Source: Mytilus edulis (taxonomy: Eukaryota; Mollusca; Bivalvia; Mytilida; Mytilidae). Taken from it: a stretch of 64,000 bases of DNA. Numbering within the stretch: the stretch's first letter is position 1; each line of letters starts with the position of its first letter. This document shows positions 26,301-36,342 of the stretch, one piece after another. A program made the position numbers and the translations under genes. Under the pieces are notes generated by a model. That model searched no databases. It saw only the letters and a list, made by a program, of their open reading frames with translations, and was not told the origin of the DNA. Where the stretch lies: assembly GCF_963676685.1 (NCBI RefSeq), contig NC_092346.1:95407917-95471916 (forward strand), read 5' to 3'.

Positions 26301-29300
26301 TCGCACTATCATTTTACATATTCACTGGACCGTGAAATTGGGGTCAATACTTTAATTTGGCATTAAAATTAGAAAGATCATATCATAGTTAACATGTGTA
26401 CTAAGTTTCAAGTTGATTGGACTTCAACTTCCTCAAAAACTACCTTGACCAAAAACTTTAACCTGAGCTTCACACTATCTTCTTCTTTGTTCAGTGGACC
26501 ATGAAATTAGGGTCAATACTTTAATTTGACATTACAATTAGAAAGATCATATCATAGGAAACATGTGTACTAAGTTTCAAATTGATTGGACTTCAACTTC
26601 ATCAAAAACTACCTCGACCAAAAACTTTAACCTGAAGCGGGACGAACGAACGGACGAACGGACGAACGAACGAACGAACGGAGGCACAGACCAGAAAACA
26701 TAATGCCCCTCTACTATCGTAGGTGGGGCATAAAAAGAAGAGGTCGGCAAAGAGTGGCGCACATGTCATTCCCATAAGAAAACCGTCTAGCTCCAAATGC
26801 AACAAATAGTTTGTCAATAAGAAACCCAAGCATATGCCAGTTGTAGAAGTACCGATAGTATCAAATGATCTAAACGACATCATCTATTAATGAAAGTTAC
26901 AAAGCAGCTTACTTATCAAAATGATAGTATACGAACCTGTACCATACAAGTGGTAAGTCTAACAACTTAGCTTACCTGTAAGCTATTTTGTGATCCTACA
27001 CGACATCTACTTTCTGTAGGAGTAATAAATCGTACTGTAGATAAGTCTTGTTTTACAGTAAACACTAACGGACATCCTACCAACTTTTTGTTGTTGTATG
27101 TGATATTCACCTAAAATAAAATGTGAATTGTTTAACCTGTTGTAGAAAGAATCTCAACAACAAATTGCAAAACGGATGAGCATTTATACATAGATATGCC
27201 ATTACAATGTTCAAAAACTCAATATATATTTAATATAAATTTCAATCAGAACAGTTAAGGTAAAGAAATTATAGGCAGTCTTCTTCGAAAAAAACCGCCA
27301 CCTTGTGAAAACAGAATATATAAATAAGTCTATGTTAGGAAAATTAAGCACTAGACACAACGTAGAGTTATTGTGTAAAGAGCAATGGCACAAATTAATA
27401 TTTTACAGGAGATAACCCCATGTCAAGCATATCCTTTGCTCATAACATTGAATTGTATGTTCGATAAGGTAAGTACAAATGTTGTTGTTTCAACGAACGA
27501 ATCGTCAACGAGGTTTATTGGTCTTGCAATAATAGACATGTTTTATTCAATCTATCTATCTGACAGTGTATTTTTGCAGTATGTTTCTTTGTATAGTGTA
27601 ATGATCTTCCAAAATATTAAATGTATCCTTGAATTATATATGATGCATAAACAATTAATTAATATGTTGAGTGCATTGTAGAAAGATGTCACTATTAGAA
27701 GTGTACGGACCTAGCATATAACATAACTTTGTATGGAACTACCGGTATGTCCCTATAATAGCTTTACCTACCAAGCAATCATTTGCACTAGTACTAACAT
27801 AGATAGAAAACATAAAGGTTTGATAAAACTAACATTGTATTCTCCAGCTTCCTTAGGTACAAATTTACACTCTGCATATTTCTCTTTCCATGCTGTATCA
27901 CAATTGATTTGTTCGGATGATGGTCCAGCAATATCAACTTGTAGAAATTCCTTTTTTAAATCCTTTTCGTGGTAGAGTAGAGTAATTAAAGCCTACAAAC
28001 AAAAATGATAAATGTTGTCGTCATTTTCGACAAACAGACAGGTAGTTAGAATGATTTGGTATCAGTATTGAAAGTCTTCAATATAAAGCATCATGTTAGG
28101 GAATTAACTTTTGTAGCCGCTTTCTTTAACAAAGTTGATTGTAGTTCTCAATGTATTGATTATTTTGACTGTGTAGAGATATGCTCTATAAATAGTTTAT
28201 AAGCTAACAGTCAGGAAACATGACACCATTGGGTAGAAATTTGTAATGTAATGGTCTTTATTCCTATAAGGTGTCATTTGACAAGTTGAGGAAAAGGAAG
28301 TCTAATCTTTGGATCAAAATTGTAAACAAAGGACTAACCTGTACTCCAGTTCTTATGTTATTTAAATCTGCCTTGATTCCAATTTTCTCTTCGTCCTTCT
28401 TTTTCGGGACGAGATGTTGAAATCTTGATATGTACGTCATCAAACTAAGATGGTCAACTTTAGGGTCTGCTATTTCTTCTGCTGTCAATAGTGGCTCTAC
28501 ACCTAAGTCTTTTCCACCGTCGATTGCTGTTGAGAAATAATAACAACAGTCCATAGAGGCTATAAAAAAATCAACTTCATGTTCGATACTTAGTATATAT
28601 GTTTTATTTATTTATTAGATCAAATAATATAAAATAGGAAAAACGTTTGTTGAATTGTATGAATCAGCTTAGACTAAATATATATATATATATATACAAA
28701 TATATCTTTATTTATGTAATAGTGAAAACAAATGCAAATACACTCCACTACAGTAAACAAGAACTGAAAAAAAAACAATTGCTTACATTCACTGTTGTAC
28801 TTTCGTTTGATAAGTTTGAGCTTTTGAGTTAACCATATGATTAGGGATTTCCGTTTTAAATTTTTCTAGGAGTTCAGTATTTTTGTGATTTGAGTTTTAC
28901 AGGCAAACCTGTTTATTTTATGAAACTTAAATGCTGGCCTGTCCTCGTTTGGTTTTTTTAACAATTGCTTGTTAAGATTCGTTGACATTTAAAAGATATA
29001 GTATTACGTTTATGCAATTATCAACATCAATACCACCCTTTCATATATTGTAATGTTGGTAATAGATAAAACTCATTGAAAATGTATATATTTAAGACTC
29101 GGATAAGATATTATATCATTCAACAAGAGCAACAGACGTAATAAACAAACTATTTCCGTTTTATAGGATTCGTTCTTTTGTATGGTGTGGCAAATTTTAA
29201 TATTGCAGCCGTATCTAACCGAATCTATATTTTCTTTTAGTGAAAGTGTTTAACAAAACGGCTGTGGATACGTTAGTAAGCTTCTTCCTGTATTAGCCAA

Positions 29301-32300
29301 TAACAGTGCATTAGAAATTGAATAAATACTCGAATCACCAAGCTGATGGAGATTGAGTCTTCATCAGCAAAGTTATACATGATATTTTATCAAAAGAACA
29401 TAAACGGTATCAATGTTAATGCACTAGATGTGCATATCGACAATTAATACATCTTCAGTGATACTGAAAACTAATCAAATTTAAAGTCCAACTCTGATAC
29501 AATCGTTAAAGAGATGAAAAAAACAACAAAGAGGAAAATAGAAAACGAAACCTGGACACGGAATCAGACCTATACAATTCCATTTGAAAAATTCTTTAAA
29601 TCTTTGTTTGCATGTTTAATAGGAGTATTTTGGATTTGAACAACTGCAACATAACACATAGTTACACTTATAAACTTGGCACTTTTGATGAGTTCTTTTA
29701 CCTGTTCAGTTATCTAAAAAAAAATGATTAAATAGGAAATGTTTTATCTGTTAAAAGTAAATGAGAGGGAAGAATGCAAAGTAAAAGATATCACAACTGT
29801 GAATGGTAACGCACAGTTAATGTATGTCCACCTTGATTTGCATACCTTTCTGACAATTGCTGACATGATCCTTCCTGTCCAGATTCGGCCATCCTTCAAT
29901 ATGCCCACCCTGCGATGCTACTATTGCACACAAATTATAACCATCATTCCAGTCAGTCTGTAAACAGATATTATAGGGATGCACCTAATGCATAATTTGT
30001 TAGGTTGTACCTGTAGTAAAGTTTGTGGGATGTACTTGATATAGATGTTACAGGGGTGCCCTTTGTGTCGCTTTTATTGATTGTACTTGGTGTAAAGATT
30101 AAAGGATTGCACATTGTGTAAGGATTAGAGGGATGTTTCTAGAATACAGGCAGTTGATGCATTTGTGTCAGGAGCATGTATAGGTGTGCATTCGTGTCTA
30201 CTTTATAGTTGTGTATTCGTATGTACTTCGTAGTTGTACATTTGATATTTCAAGGCGCATTGGGTGAAGACCAGCAAGTCTGTTAAAAGGGATACTCGTA
30301 ATCTTGGTGTACTTGGTTTGGGCTAAAAGTGTCTATAAATATATATTGTGCATTTGTTGTAAGCTGAAGGTGTCTGCTAAAAGAGATTTTACGGGATGCG
30401 CTTGTTGTAGGTTGGAGATTATTTTGTATGAAAGAATAACGAATATCCGAATACGTTTATCGAGCAAACTTCGTGTACAGGCAAAGGGTATATATATGAA
30501 GTCTAATGATTTGCTTCGTAAGCCAACTAAATGTTTATTGCGTACTACGCAAACGCCAAAACATGGATTAATGTAGAATATCTGAATCTTAAAAATATGA
30601 TGGAAACGTTAAGATTCTAAATATATATACAAAACTTAAAGATCGAGCAGGAACTTGGAACTTAAAAAAAATGCGTTTGACTTTCCATATCTACAGTCTG
30701 GATAAACGTGAGAGAAACACTTTCAAATAAATTATGCAAAACTGCTTGCACATTTTCAGCAAATAAAATTTCAACGTACCTCTAACATGACAACCTTAAT
30801 TAAAAGAGGTGTAAATGTCACGGGCAATCATAAACCGGGTAAACCTGATTTTGACCTTTTTTCATGTTACGTCTAAGAATTATTGAATTTACCGTCAGGT
30901 TGGAAATTGTGGTAGTCTTCAACTGCTTGCAAACCCAGTTTAATGTAGCATAATAACCTGGTGAATTTGGTTTGACAAAATACGACAAGTAAGTCATGGC
31001 CGATAACTCGTCTAAAGCTGGATTGGCAAAATCTTCAGGGGAAATAACTCGTGGAATATTTAAATGATCTTTGGCTAATACCATCGCATCTCGACAGTTC
31101 TCCACTCTAAATATAAAATCATAATTAGCGATCAGAAAGTTGTTACAGAAAACGTGCATACAAAATTTGATAACTGATTCAGGAATACAGTGTTAAAGAT
31201 CTTCAAGTATATATATGTTTTGTGTTTTTGTTGTATTTAAAAGTTGTTTTGTTCTATTTATTGGGTTTTTGTTTTCTGATGTATTTTTCTAAGAAACTGT
31301 CATGAGTACTTTTATATTCTTATTTCATAAATATATAAAGTAATATATTAAAGGGTCAGTTTCATTTGTATACGGTTATTAAAATTGCATGTCTAGTTTT
31401 TGTACCCGTTTTGTGTGTTGTGCTAATGGATATGTTTCCTTGTGAATACAGTAATACATATATATGTGTAAACAATTTTGCTCCTCCTAGTATTAGCTCA
31501 GATGAAAAAAAATTGAAAAAATAGATCATCTGATTTAATATGACATTAGCGCCGATTTTTAAAAAATCATTCTTTCATTTGCGCCGATTTTATTTTGTTC
31601 AATTGCGCCGATTTTATATTTGCTACTAATTAGATTTACAGGTAAGTTAATCCTTGTACATGTACTATACCATTGTTAAAATATGTAAAGCCCGAGTCAC
31701 CACGGATTCTGATGGTCTAACTACTGTCAAGACACAGAACGAGCATAACCATGTGGCAGATGACCGAAAGATAGAGGCTAAAGAACTACGGGTAAGGTGA
31801 AAGAAAAAAGGTGAAGGAAAAGTGTGGAGACGTATTTTATAGGCCTTTTTCAACCTCCCTGTGGTGAGTGGGGGACAACAGTATATACATGTTATGATTG
31901 ACAATTCATTACATTTGTACAAGTGGCTAACGGAAGAGGTCTATAATGATAAATGAAAAATAACATGACTTGGATGGAGAGTTGTCTCATTGACACTCAT
32001 ATCACATCTTCTTATATCTATTCACCTGTAATTTACCTGTAATTTATCTGTAAAAAAACAGCCGGATTTGATGATACAGCTAGGTACTTACTTATTTTGT
32101 TTGTTCAACTGACGCCACTGCGGTGATATTCCTGGTTTTAAGTTATCAATTAAAGCACTGAAATATAGTACAATACATTTGTTTCTTAAAGGGTTTTTAT
32201 CATATTTCTCATTATCATTAGAAAGAGCATTGATTATACTATTAAGCTTGGTAAAAAAGGCACTTAATTGAGTGTACCATCGCATAAAATATCGGAAAGA

Positions 32301-35300
32301 TCGTACCAAGAGTGCAATCAACATAATCAACATCATAAGATATATAAAACAATGGTTGGAAGATATTAGTGAAAAAGGTTCTTCTTTAACTTCGACGGTT
32401 TTAAAATCCGGTGTTCACTTGGGTCACATATATGAAGATAAAACACCAAAAAAATAGCAGATCGAAACATTTAATACTGAATTTGATTAAAAAAAAGTGG
32501 TAGTACAACCCGGCTGCAACAATAACATGAGCTATATTTTAGACTTCCTATAAATTTCTTAAATTTGTAGTGTACGTGTAAGAAGGATAAAAAACTTACT
32601 GTAAAGCTATTCCATCGTTCCAATCCGTTGTGAAGTTGTTGACACGGACGCCAGGTATTGACACTCGAAACCAGTTCATCATCAGCTGTTTCGGAGGAGA
32701 CTTTGTCTTCCGAGTAGAAATCTGATATCGCATAACAAGGTGCCATGTTAATCCCAAAATTAATTTTAAGTTACCGTTAACTATATCTTCATTTCCTGAA
32801 AGATACATCAACAGTCTTTCATATCGAATAATCATAAGGACATTTTTTGCAGCCACAAAATTAGCCCATTCTCCAGAATATGCATGTGATATTTGTATCT
32901 TTTTGTTAGGCAGACTTTAATCATAGAACCATATAATTCAATTATTGATAGTTTTGCTTGCTTAACGTCCAGTGGCAAATATGTCATGCAAATTCAGAAA
33001 GAGAAAAATTTAACAATTACAACAATAAGTAGATCGACCATATTAAAGAGTTGGAAATATGGACAGCCATTGGAAATTACGGAGTCAGTTCGGAACGCAA
33101 AGAAATAGTGTCTTGCTACATGTGTATCCCTAAAAGAATTGTTGCAAGGTGTATTTATCACTCAGAGATATGACGATGATATAAAGAACTTTTTTTTTGT
33201 GAATGCGCAAACTTCCCCAAACATGGGCAAGTAGTGTAACAGAACAACATAAGACGAAACTATATAAATCAGTTGGAAAAGACCGGCCATTAAAAAACAC
33301 AAACAAAGCTAACAAAAAGACAAAACAACATAACATACTGATCAAAAAGTACTCACAGTTACCAAAAGCCTAAAATGTATGTTCACTCAGGGCACCAAAA
33401 CAACTACGGTAATGTATTAAATGACCTTATACTATAACTATTCAATTATACTCACTTGCTGATTGGTAATGCGTCTATTTGAATGTATATGAACTTTCAT
33501 TTATTTTGAAAAACCAGATGTTTCGGGGTTTTTTAATAAACAAAATGAATTATTATTTTTGTTTTTCAATCTGATAAAACTCTATCAGACTGAGTGTTTA
33601 CTATAACTTTTTAAAATATTGAGTTGTTCGTGAATAATAGCATGATTGATAAGCCAATGCATTTCTTCTTCTTCTTCTTCTTCCAAGTAAGGAACCGAAT
33701 TCATACTGAATGTGTATGGTCCCGCGAAAACTTACCGCATTGCCGGGCAAGGCAGCAAGTCCTCTCAAAGTTATATACATTTAAAACATTCGCCAATTTA
33801 CAATTAAAATTATATACACTTTATGCTGTTTACTTCCTTCCAAAGCCTGCTTTCAGAGCAGCTATGAAACCCTCTATCGAGTCAGCTGATGTTGTTTTAC
33901 CTGGAAGTTGATTCCAATCCCTGCTGGTCTTTGGGAAGAATGACTGTCCATACGTTTCAGTTTTTGTTCTTTCTTGGTAAAACGGCCTAAACCTCTGGTC
34001 CGGCTGTCATTGGGTATTAGATATTGTTGTCTATCTATATCAATAAGCCCATGATGGATTTCAAATAGCATACATAGTCTGTTAATTTTTCTACGTTCTT
34101 CCAGGCTTTCTTACTGTAATTGTTTAATCATGTGTGTTACACAACCAGGTGTTCGATCTAAGTAGTTATTATGAACAAATCTTGCTGCTCTTTTTTGAAT
34201 GAATCTAATGATTTAATCTTTTTTTTGTTGGCTCGATGGATCCCAAACTGTGCAGGCATATTCCACTGAAGGTTTTACCATGGCTGTATGCTGCTGCTTT
34301 TACTGGTTTTGTGCAGTCTTTTATATTTCTTTGGATACATCCCAATATTTTATTCCCTTTGCCTACAATATTGTCAATGTGTCTATCCCAAGGTAGGTTG
34401 TTGCTGATTGTTAAGCCTAAGTAATTGCTTGCATCAACATTGTCTAGTGTATGATCAACATTGTCTAGTGTATGTCCGTGGAGTTTATATGATGTATCTC
34501 TCACTTCCTTGTTCTTCTTATAACTATGCATTTTTTTGCGTTAAAACTCATTTGCCATTTATTCTCCCATTCTTCCAATGATGTTAAGTCTTTTTGCAAA
34601 AGGTCGCTGTCTGCCTGGCTGTTTACTGTTCTAAAAAGTAGGCTATTATCTGCAAATTATTTTGTTTCAGATGATGTTGATGTTTCTGGCATGTCATTTA
34701 TGTAGGTCAGAAACAATAGCGGTTCAAGAACTGTGCCTTGTGGGACGCCTGAAAGTACCGGGACTTGAGAAGAGACAGCTCCTTCTAATATTACGCTCCG
34801 CATTCTGTTTTCAAAGAATGATTGAATCATTTTGTAGTTTAAGGGTTTACTCCATAAACTTCTAGTTTATGTAAAAGGCGGTGGTGCGGTACTTTGTCGA
34901 ATGCCTTTGCAAAGTCAAGAAGGATGATGTCGACTTGGGATCCTTTTTCCAGTTTTTTAGCGATGTCGTTGATTGTTATTATAAGTTGCGATTCGCATGA
35001 TCGTTTTTTGCGAAATCCATGCTGTGCGTTGGTAAGTATGTTGTATTTGTCAAAATGGTCCATAATACTGCTGTGTTCCAAGACCTTACATGTGATGAAG
35101 GTTAATGATACTAGTCTTTAGTTGGAAGTTAAATGTCTTTCATCTTTCTTGAATAGAAGTACAACGTTAGCATCTCTCCAATTTCGTGGGACTTCTCCGG
35201 TGTTAAGGGATGTTTGGTACAGATCTGTTAGAAAAGGAGCGAGTTGGTCTGCCACTGTTTTCATTAAAACACAAAAACACACAAAAAAGCAGTAGACTTA

Positions 35301-36342
35301 ATATGCTCTGAAGACCTGAAAATATTATGTCATATTACTTTGCCTTAACTGTTGAATTATTTCGCTATATTTTTATAGTCTGTCTTCCCTACATGGAAAT
35401 ACTTCTTTTATTGATATTTTTGTATCTTGAAAAAAGTACCACCCTTGCCTGGACAATAAAATAGTTTAATAAGGATGACATTATTATGACACATGGATTA
35501 ATATAGATTTTAAACGGGTACTTGTCGTTTTTGTGGTCATTAAATTTTATCAGATACTGGTTTTTCCTGAGGGTTAAGACATGTTTTTAAATGACTCTAC
35601 ATGTAGATTATTTACCCTTATCTTATCGCTTGTGATAGTAAGTAAACATTCCGACCAGTTGTTCAATACTGAGGTATTTTGATAGAGACATTTTACCTGT
35701 ATTTCAGGTGTGCATTAAATTTTAACCATAAATTATTTAAGTATTTTCTGTGTAGTAGAAAGTGTGAAAATCAAATAATCGTAACATTTATTGATCACTT
35801 GACTTGTTTTACAAACTGCCGAATATACTTTTATTAGTACTTAAATGTAAATGTAGGTTGTCAACATTTACTTAGGGCTGATATGCTTGTTAAATTTAGG
35901 TTTTTAGAGAACTTTTTTGGTTATTTTACTTCTAAATTACATATAGAACGCTGAAAATGTAAAACTATTTTAATCAATAAAATTTTATTAAAATACAACA
36001 AACAATAAAGAAAAAATTAGAAACGTTTTACTTATAATTAAAATTGAATAATACCCTACCTATATTGACTAGTTTAATATTGTCCTCGGTAATAGCTTTA
36101 CATGCTATCGCTACGTTTTGTATCATTTGAATCCGTGTCGTCGGCTTTGCATAAACCTTTCCAATTTTCTTTAATTGTAGGGATTCTACTAATGCCACTA
36201 AGTTAACTCCATCACAAAAGTCTGTTCCAAGATCACTAACAGAACGGTTACTAACTCTTAGTTCTTCGTTTACCCAGTTTGTAAAAGTATTTTTCTGAAT
36301 TTCTATCCATTTTGTTTCCCTGTCATTAGTGTTGCTACTCAT
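12913..36342 (-). CDS. jbug: Filamin-type actin cross-linker, 3 CH domains + 8 filamin repeats
   Basis: Model of 21 coding exons (5' to 3'): 36060-36342, 32600-32795, 32092-32157, 30893-31106, 29846-29957, 28339-28526, 27834-27992, 26976-27110, 24097-24226, 23561-23698, 23253-23432, 21626-21769, 21122-21247, 20252-20398, 19427-19531, 18820-19005, 17555-17659, 16493-16669, 14174-14323, 13573-13740, 12913-13157. The sum is 3354 nt, 1117 aa, with every join in phase and GT-AG. Residues about 10-120, 133-228 and 233-330 are calponin-homology domains (actin binding); about 340-1086 are eight Ig-like filamin repeats; the last ~30 residues are a charged tail. Filamins cross-link F-actin under the membrane. 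Three CH domains distinguish it from classical filamin (two CH, 24 repeats) and match the Jitterbug type known from Drosophila. The symbol reflects architecture; orthology needs a tree. The start ATG opens the first CH exon. Confidence 0.93.
15495..16601. repeat. 554-bp direct tandem duplication covering the 3' part of exon 18
   Basis: Copy 1 is 15495-16048 and copy 2 is 16049-16601. They agree base for base wherever I compared them; the offset is 554 throughout. The unit begins AGTTCACGTGTAAGTGCATT and ends with exon sequence CCCTTCATTG. Because the gene is on the minus strand, copy 2 joins to the genuine 5' part of exon 18, and copy 1 is a spare exon fragment downstream in intron 18. Confidence 0.93.
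15939..16047 (-). pseudogene. Duplicated partial copy of filamin-type exon 18
   Basis: Encodes [20 protein letters not shown] through TEEAGN with an intact GTAAGA donor, identical to the end of exon 18. The 5' part of the exon and its acceptor are missing; instead the frame runs open into former intron sequence ([10 protein letters not shown]). Without an acceptor it is expected to be spliced out with intron 18. Splicing exon 18 (copy 2) directly to exon 19 keeps the frame. Confidence 0.85.
16493..21769 (-). CDS. jbug: Exons 12-18 of the filamin-type gene: filamin repeats 4-7
   Basis: Exons 12-14 encode repeat 4 and the start of 5 ([20 protein letters not shown], then [16 protein letters not shown]). 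Exons 14-16 complete repeat 5 ([34 protein letters not shown]). Exons 16-18 give repeat 6 ([39 protein letters not shown]). Exon 18 starts repeat 7 ([20 protein letters not shown]). Exon lengths are all multiples of three and all introns are phase 1, so exons in this block could be skipped or duplicated without breaking frame. The 3' part of exon 18 is copied downstream at 15939-16047. Confidence 0.92.
17858..18633 (+). mobile_element. Degenerate retroelement 3' end, copy 2 (filamin intron 16)
   Basis: Starts with coding-like sequence ([20 protein letters not shown] ... [19 protein letters not shown]) ending at a stop, then a 3' tail containing GGCATGACACGGGTTATGTT and ending TTGTCTCTTTGACACATTCC. 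The tail matches 8158-8895. It lies antisense to the filamin-type gene. Confidence 0.6.
22440..22760 (+). repeat. Core-repeat relative in filamin intron 11
   Basis: Contains GGATTTGGCTATACTTTTTT, then GAGCATCACTGAAGAGACAT and GTCGAAATGCGCATCTGGTG, a diverged version of the GACGAAACGCGCGTCTGG element seen elsewhere in the window. The rest of the intron (21770-23252) shows no exon. Confidence 0.6.
23253..27992 (-). CDS. jbug: Exons 7-11 of the filamin-type gene: filamin repeats 1-3
   Basis: Repeat 1 runs from exon 6 into exon 8, ending [14 protein letters not shown]. Repeat 2 (exons 8-10) holds the typical [20 protein letters not shown] start and ends [10 protein letters not shown]. Repeat 3 (exons 10-11) holds [15 protein letters not shown] and ends in [10 protein letters not shown]. 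Exon 9 uses an acceptor at 24226 (phase 0 after CAG of exon 8); the CAG and TAG triplets a little further in would shift or truncate the frame. Introns after exon 8 contain several dispersed repeats. From exon 9 on, almost all introns interrupt a glycine codon after its first base. Confidence 0.9.
24310..25710 (-). repeat. Cluster of dispersed repeats in filamin intron 8
   Basis: Two copies of the GACGAAACGCGCGT element in minus orientation (24318-24400 and 24627-24692) bracket a segment related to the flank at 370-430 of this window. About 24900-25390 looks like another dispersed repeat containing GGGATGTACAAGTAGTGCCA. About 25500-25700 holds a diverged core copy (GCGCTAGACGCGCAGTACGTC). No coding sequence is supported. 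Confidence 0.55.
26250..26735 (+). repeat. Dispersed repeat ending in an ACGA/ACGG run (filamin intron 8)
   Basis: Begins near AAGAATGTGTCCATAGTACA and ends at GTGGGGCATAAA. It contains an internal direct repeat of about 185 bp (the GTGAAATTGGGGTCAATACT unit occurs twice), then a short-period run of ACGA/ACGG (about 26640-26683). A reverse-oriented relative sits at 47893-48158 inside the inverted-repeat element. The motif ATGCCCCAC near the start pairs with GTGGGGCAT at the end. Confidence 0.65.
28339..36342 (-). CDS. jbug: Exons 1-6 of the filamin-type gene: CH1, CH2, CH3
   Basis: CH1 spans exons 1-2: it opens near [20 protein letters not shown], has [17 protein letters not shown] and ends with [21 protein letters not shown]2 spans exons 2-4: [30 protein letters not shown], then [23 protein letters not shown]3 spans exons 4-6: [31 protein letters not shown], then [21 protein letters not shown]. 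Each later CH domain keeps the DWNDG and the DxxSxMTYxSxF landmarks, so none looks decayed. Intron phases are mixed (1, 2, 2, 0, 1, 0), unlike the rod region. Intron 1 (32796-36059) contains a LINE fragment. Exon 3 is only 66 nt. Confidence 0.92.
29405..29475 (-). repeat. Diverged GACGAAACGCGCGT core-repeat copy (filamin intron 5)
   Basis: The minus strand reads AGTATCACTGAAGATGTATT then GTCGATATGCACATCTAGTG, matching the core of the copy at 22685-22745 with several differences. Confidence 0.55.
29968..30290. repeat. Degenerate ~40-bp minisatellite (filamin intron 4)
   Basis: Imperfect repeats of a pattern like GGATGYACTTGATRTAAAG with TTAYAGGGRTGC spacers recur roughly every 40 bp. Divergence is high, so copy number is uncertain. 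It begins immediately upstream (minus sense) of the acceptor of exon 5. Confidence 0.45.
31549..31625. repeat. Three spaced GCGCCGATTTT motifs
   Basis: The 11-mer GCGCCGATTTT occurs three times within about 70 bp at near-regular spacing in intron 3 of the filamin-type gene. It is probably a remnant of a short tandem or dispersed repeat. Confidence 0.5.
33835..35265 (-). mobile_element. CR1/Jockey-type LINE fragment (RT to 3' end) in filamin intron 1
   Basis: Minus-strand pieces in order: an RT N-terminal region ([17 protein letters not shown], about 35190), [16 protein letters not shown] and [15 protein letters not shown] (34839-35081), a catalytic box that reads FADN instead of FADD (about 34650-34660), then [20 protein letters not shown] (34205-34531), and finally [18 protein letters not shown] before a stop near 33840. 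Several frameshifts and a 22-bp tandem duplication ([13 protein letters not shown]) are present. The element is 5' truncated and dead. It lies in the same orientation as the host gene, so it is transcribed within its pre-mRNA. Confidence 0.85.

Noticed and set aside
27733-27975. 80-codon plus-strand frame
   Set aside because: It lies antisense to filamin-type exon 7, whose minus-strand reading joins its neighbours in phase.
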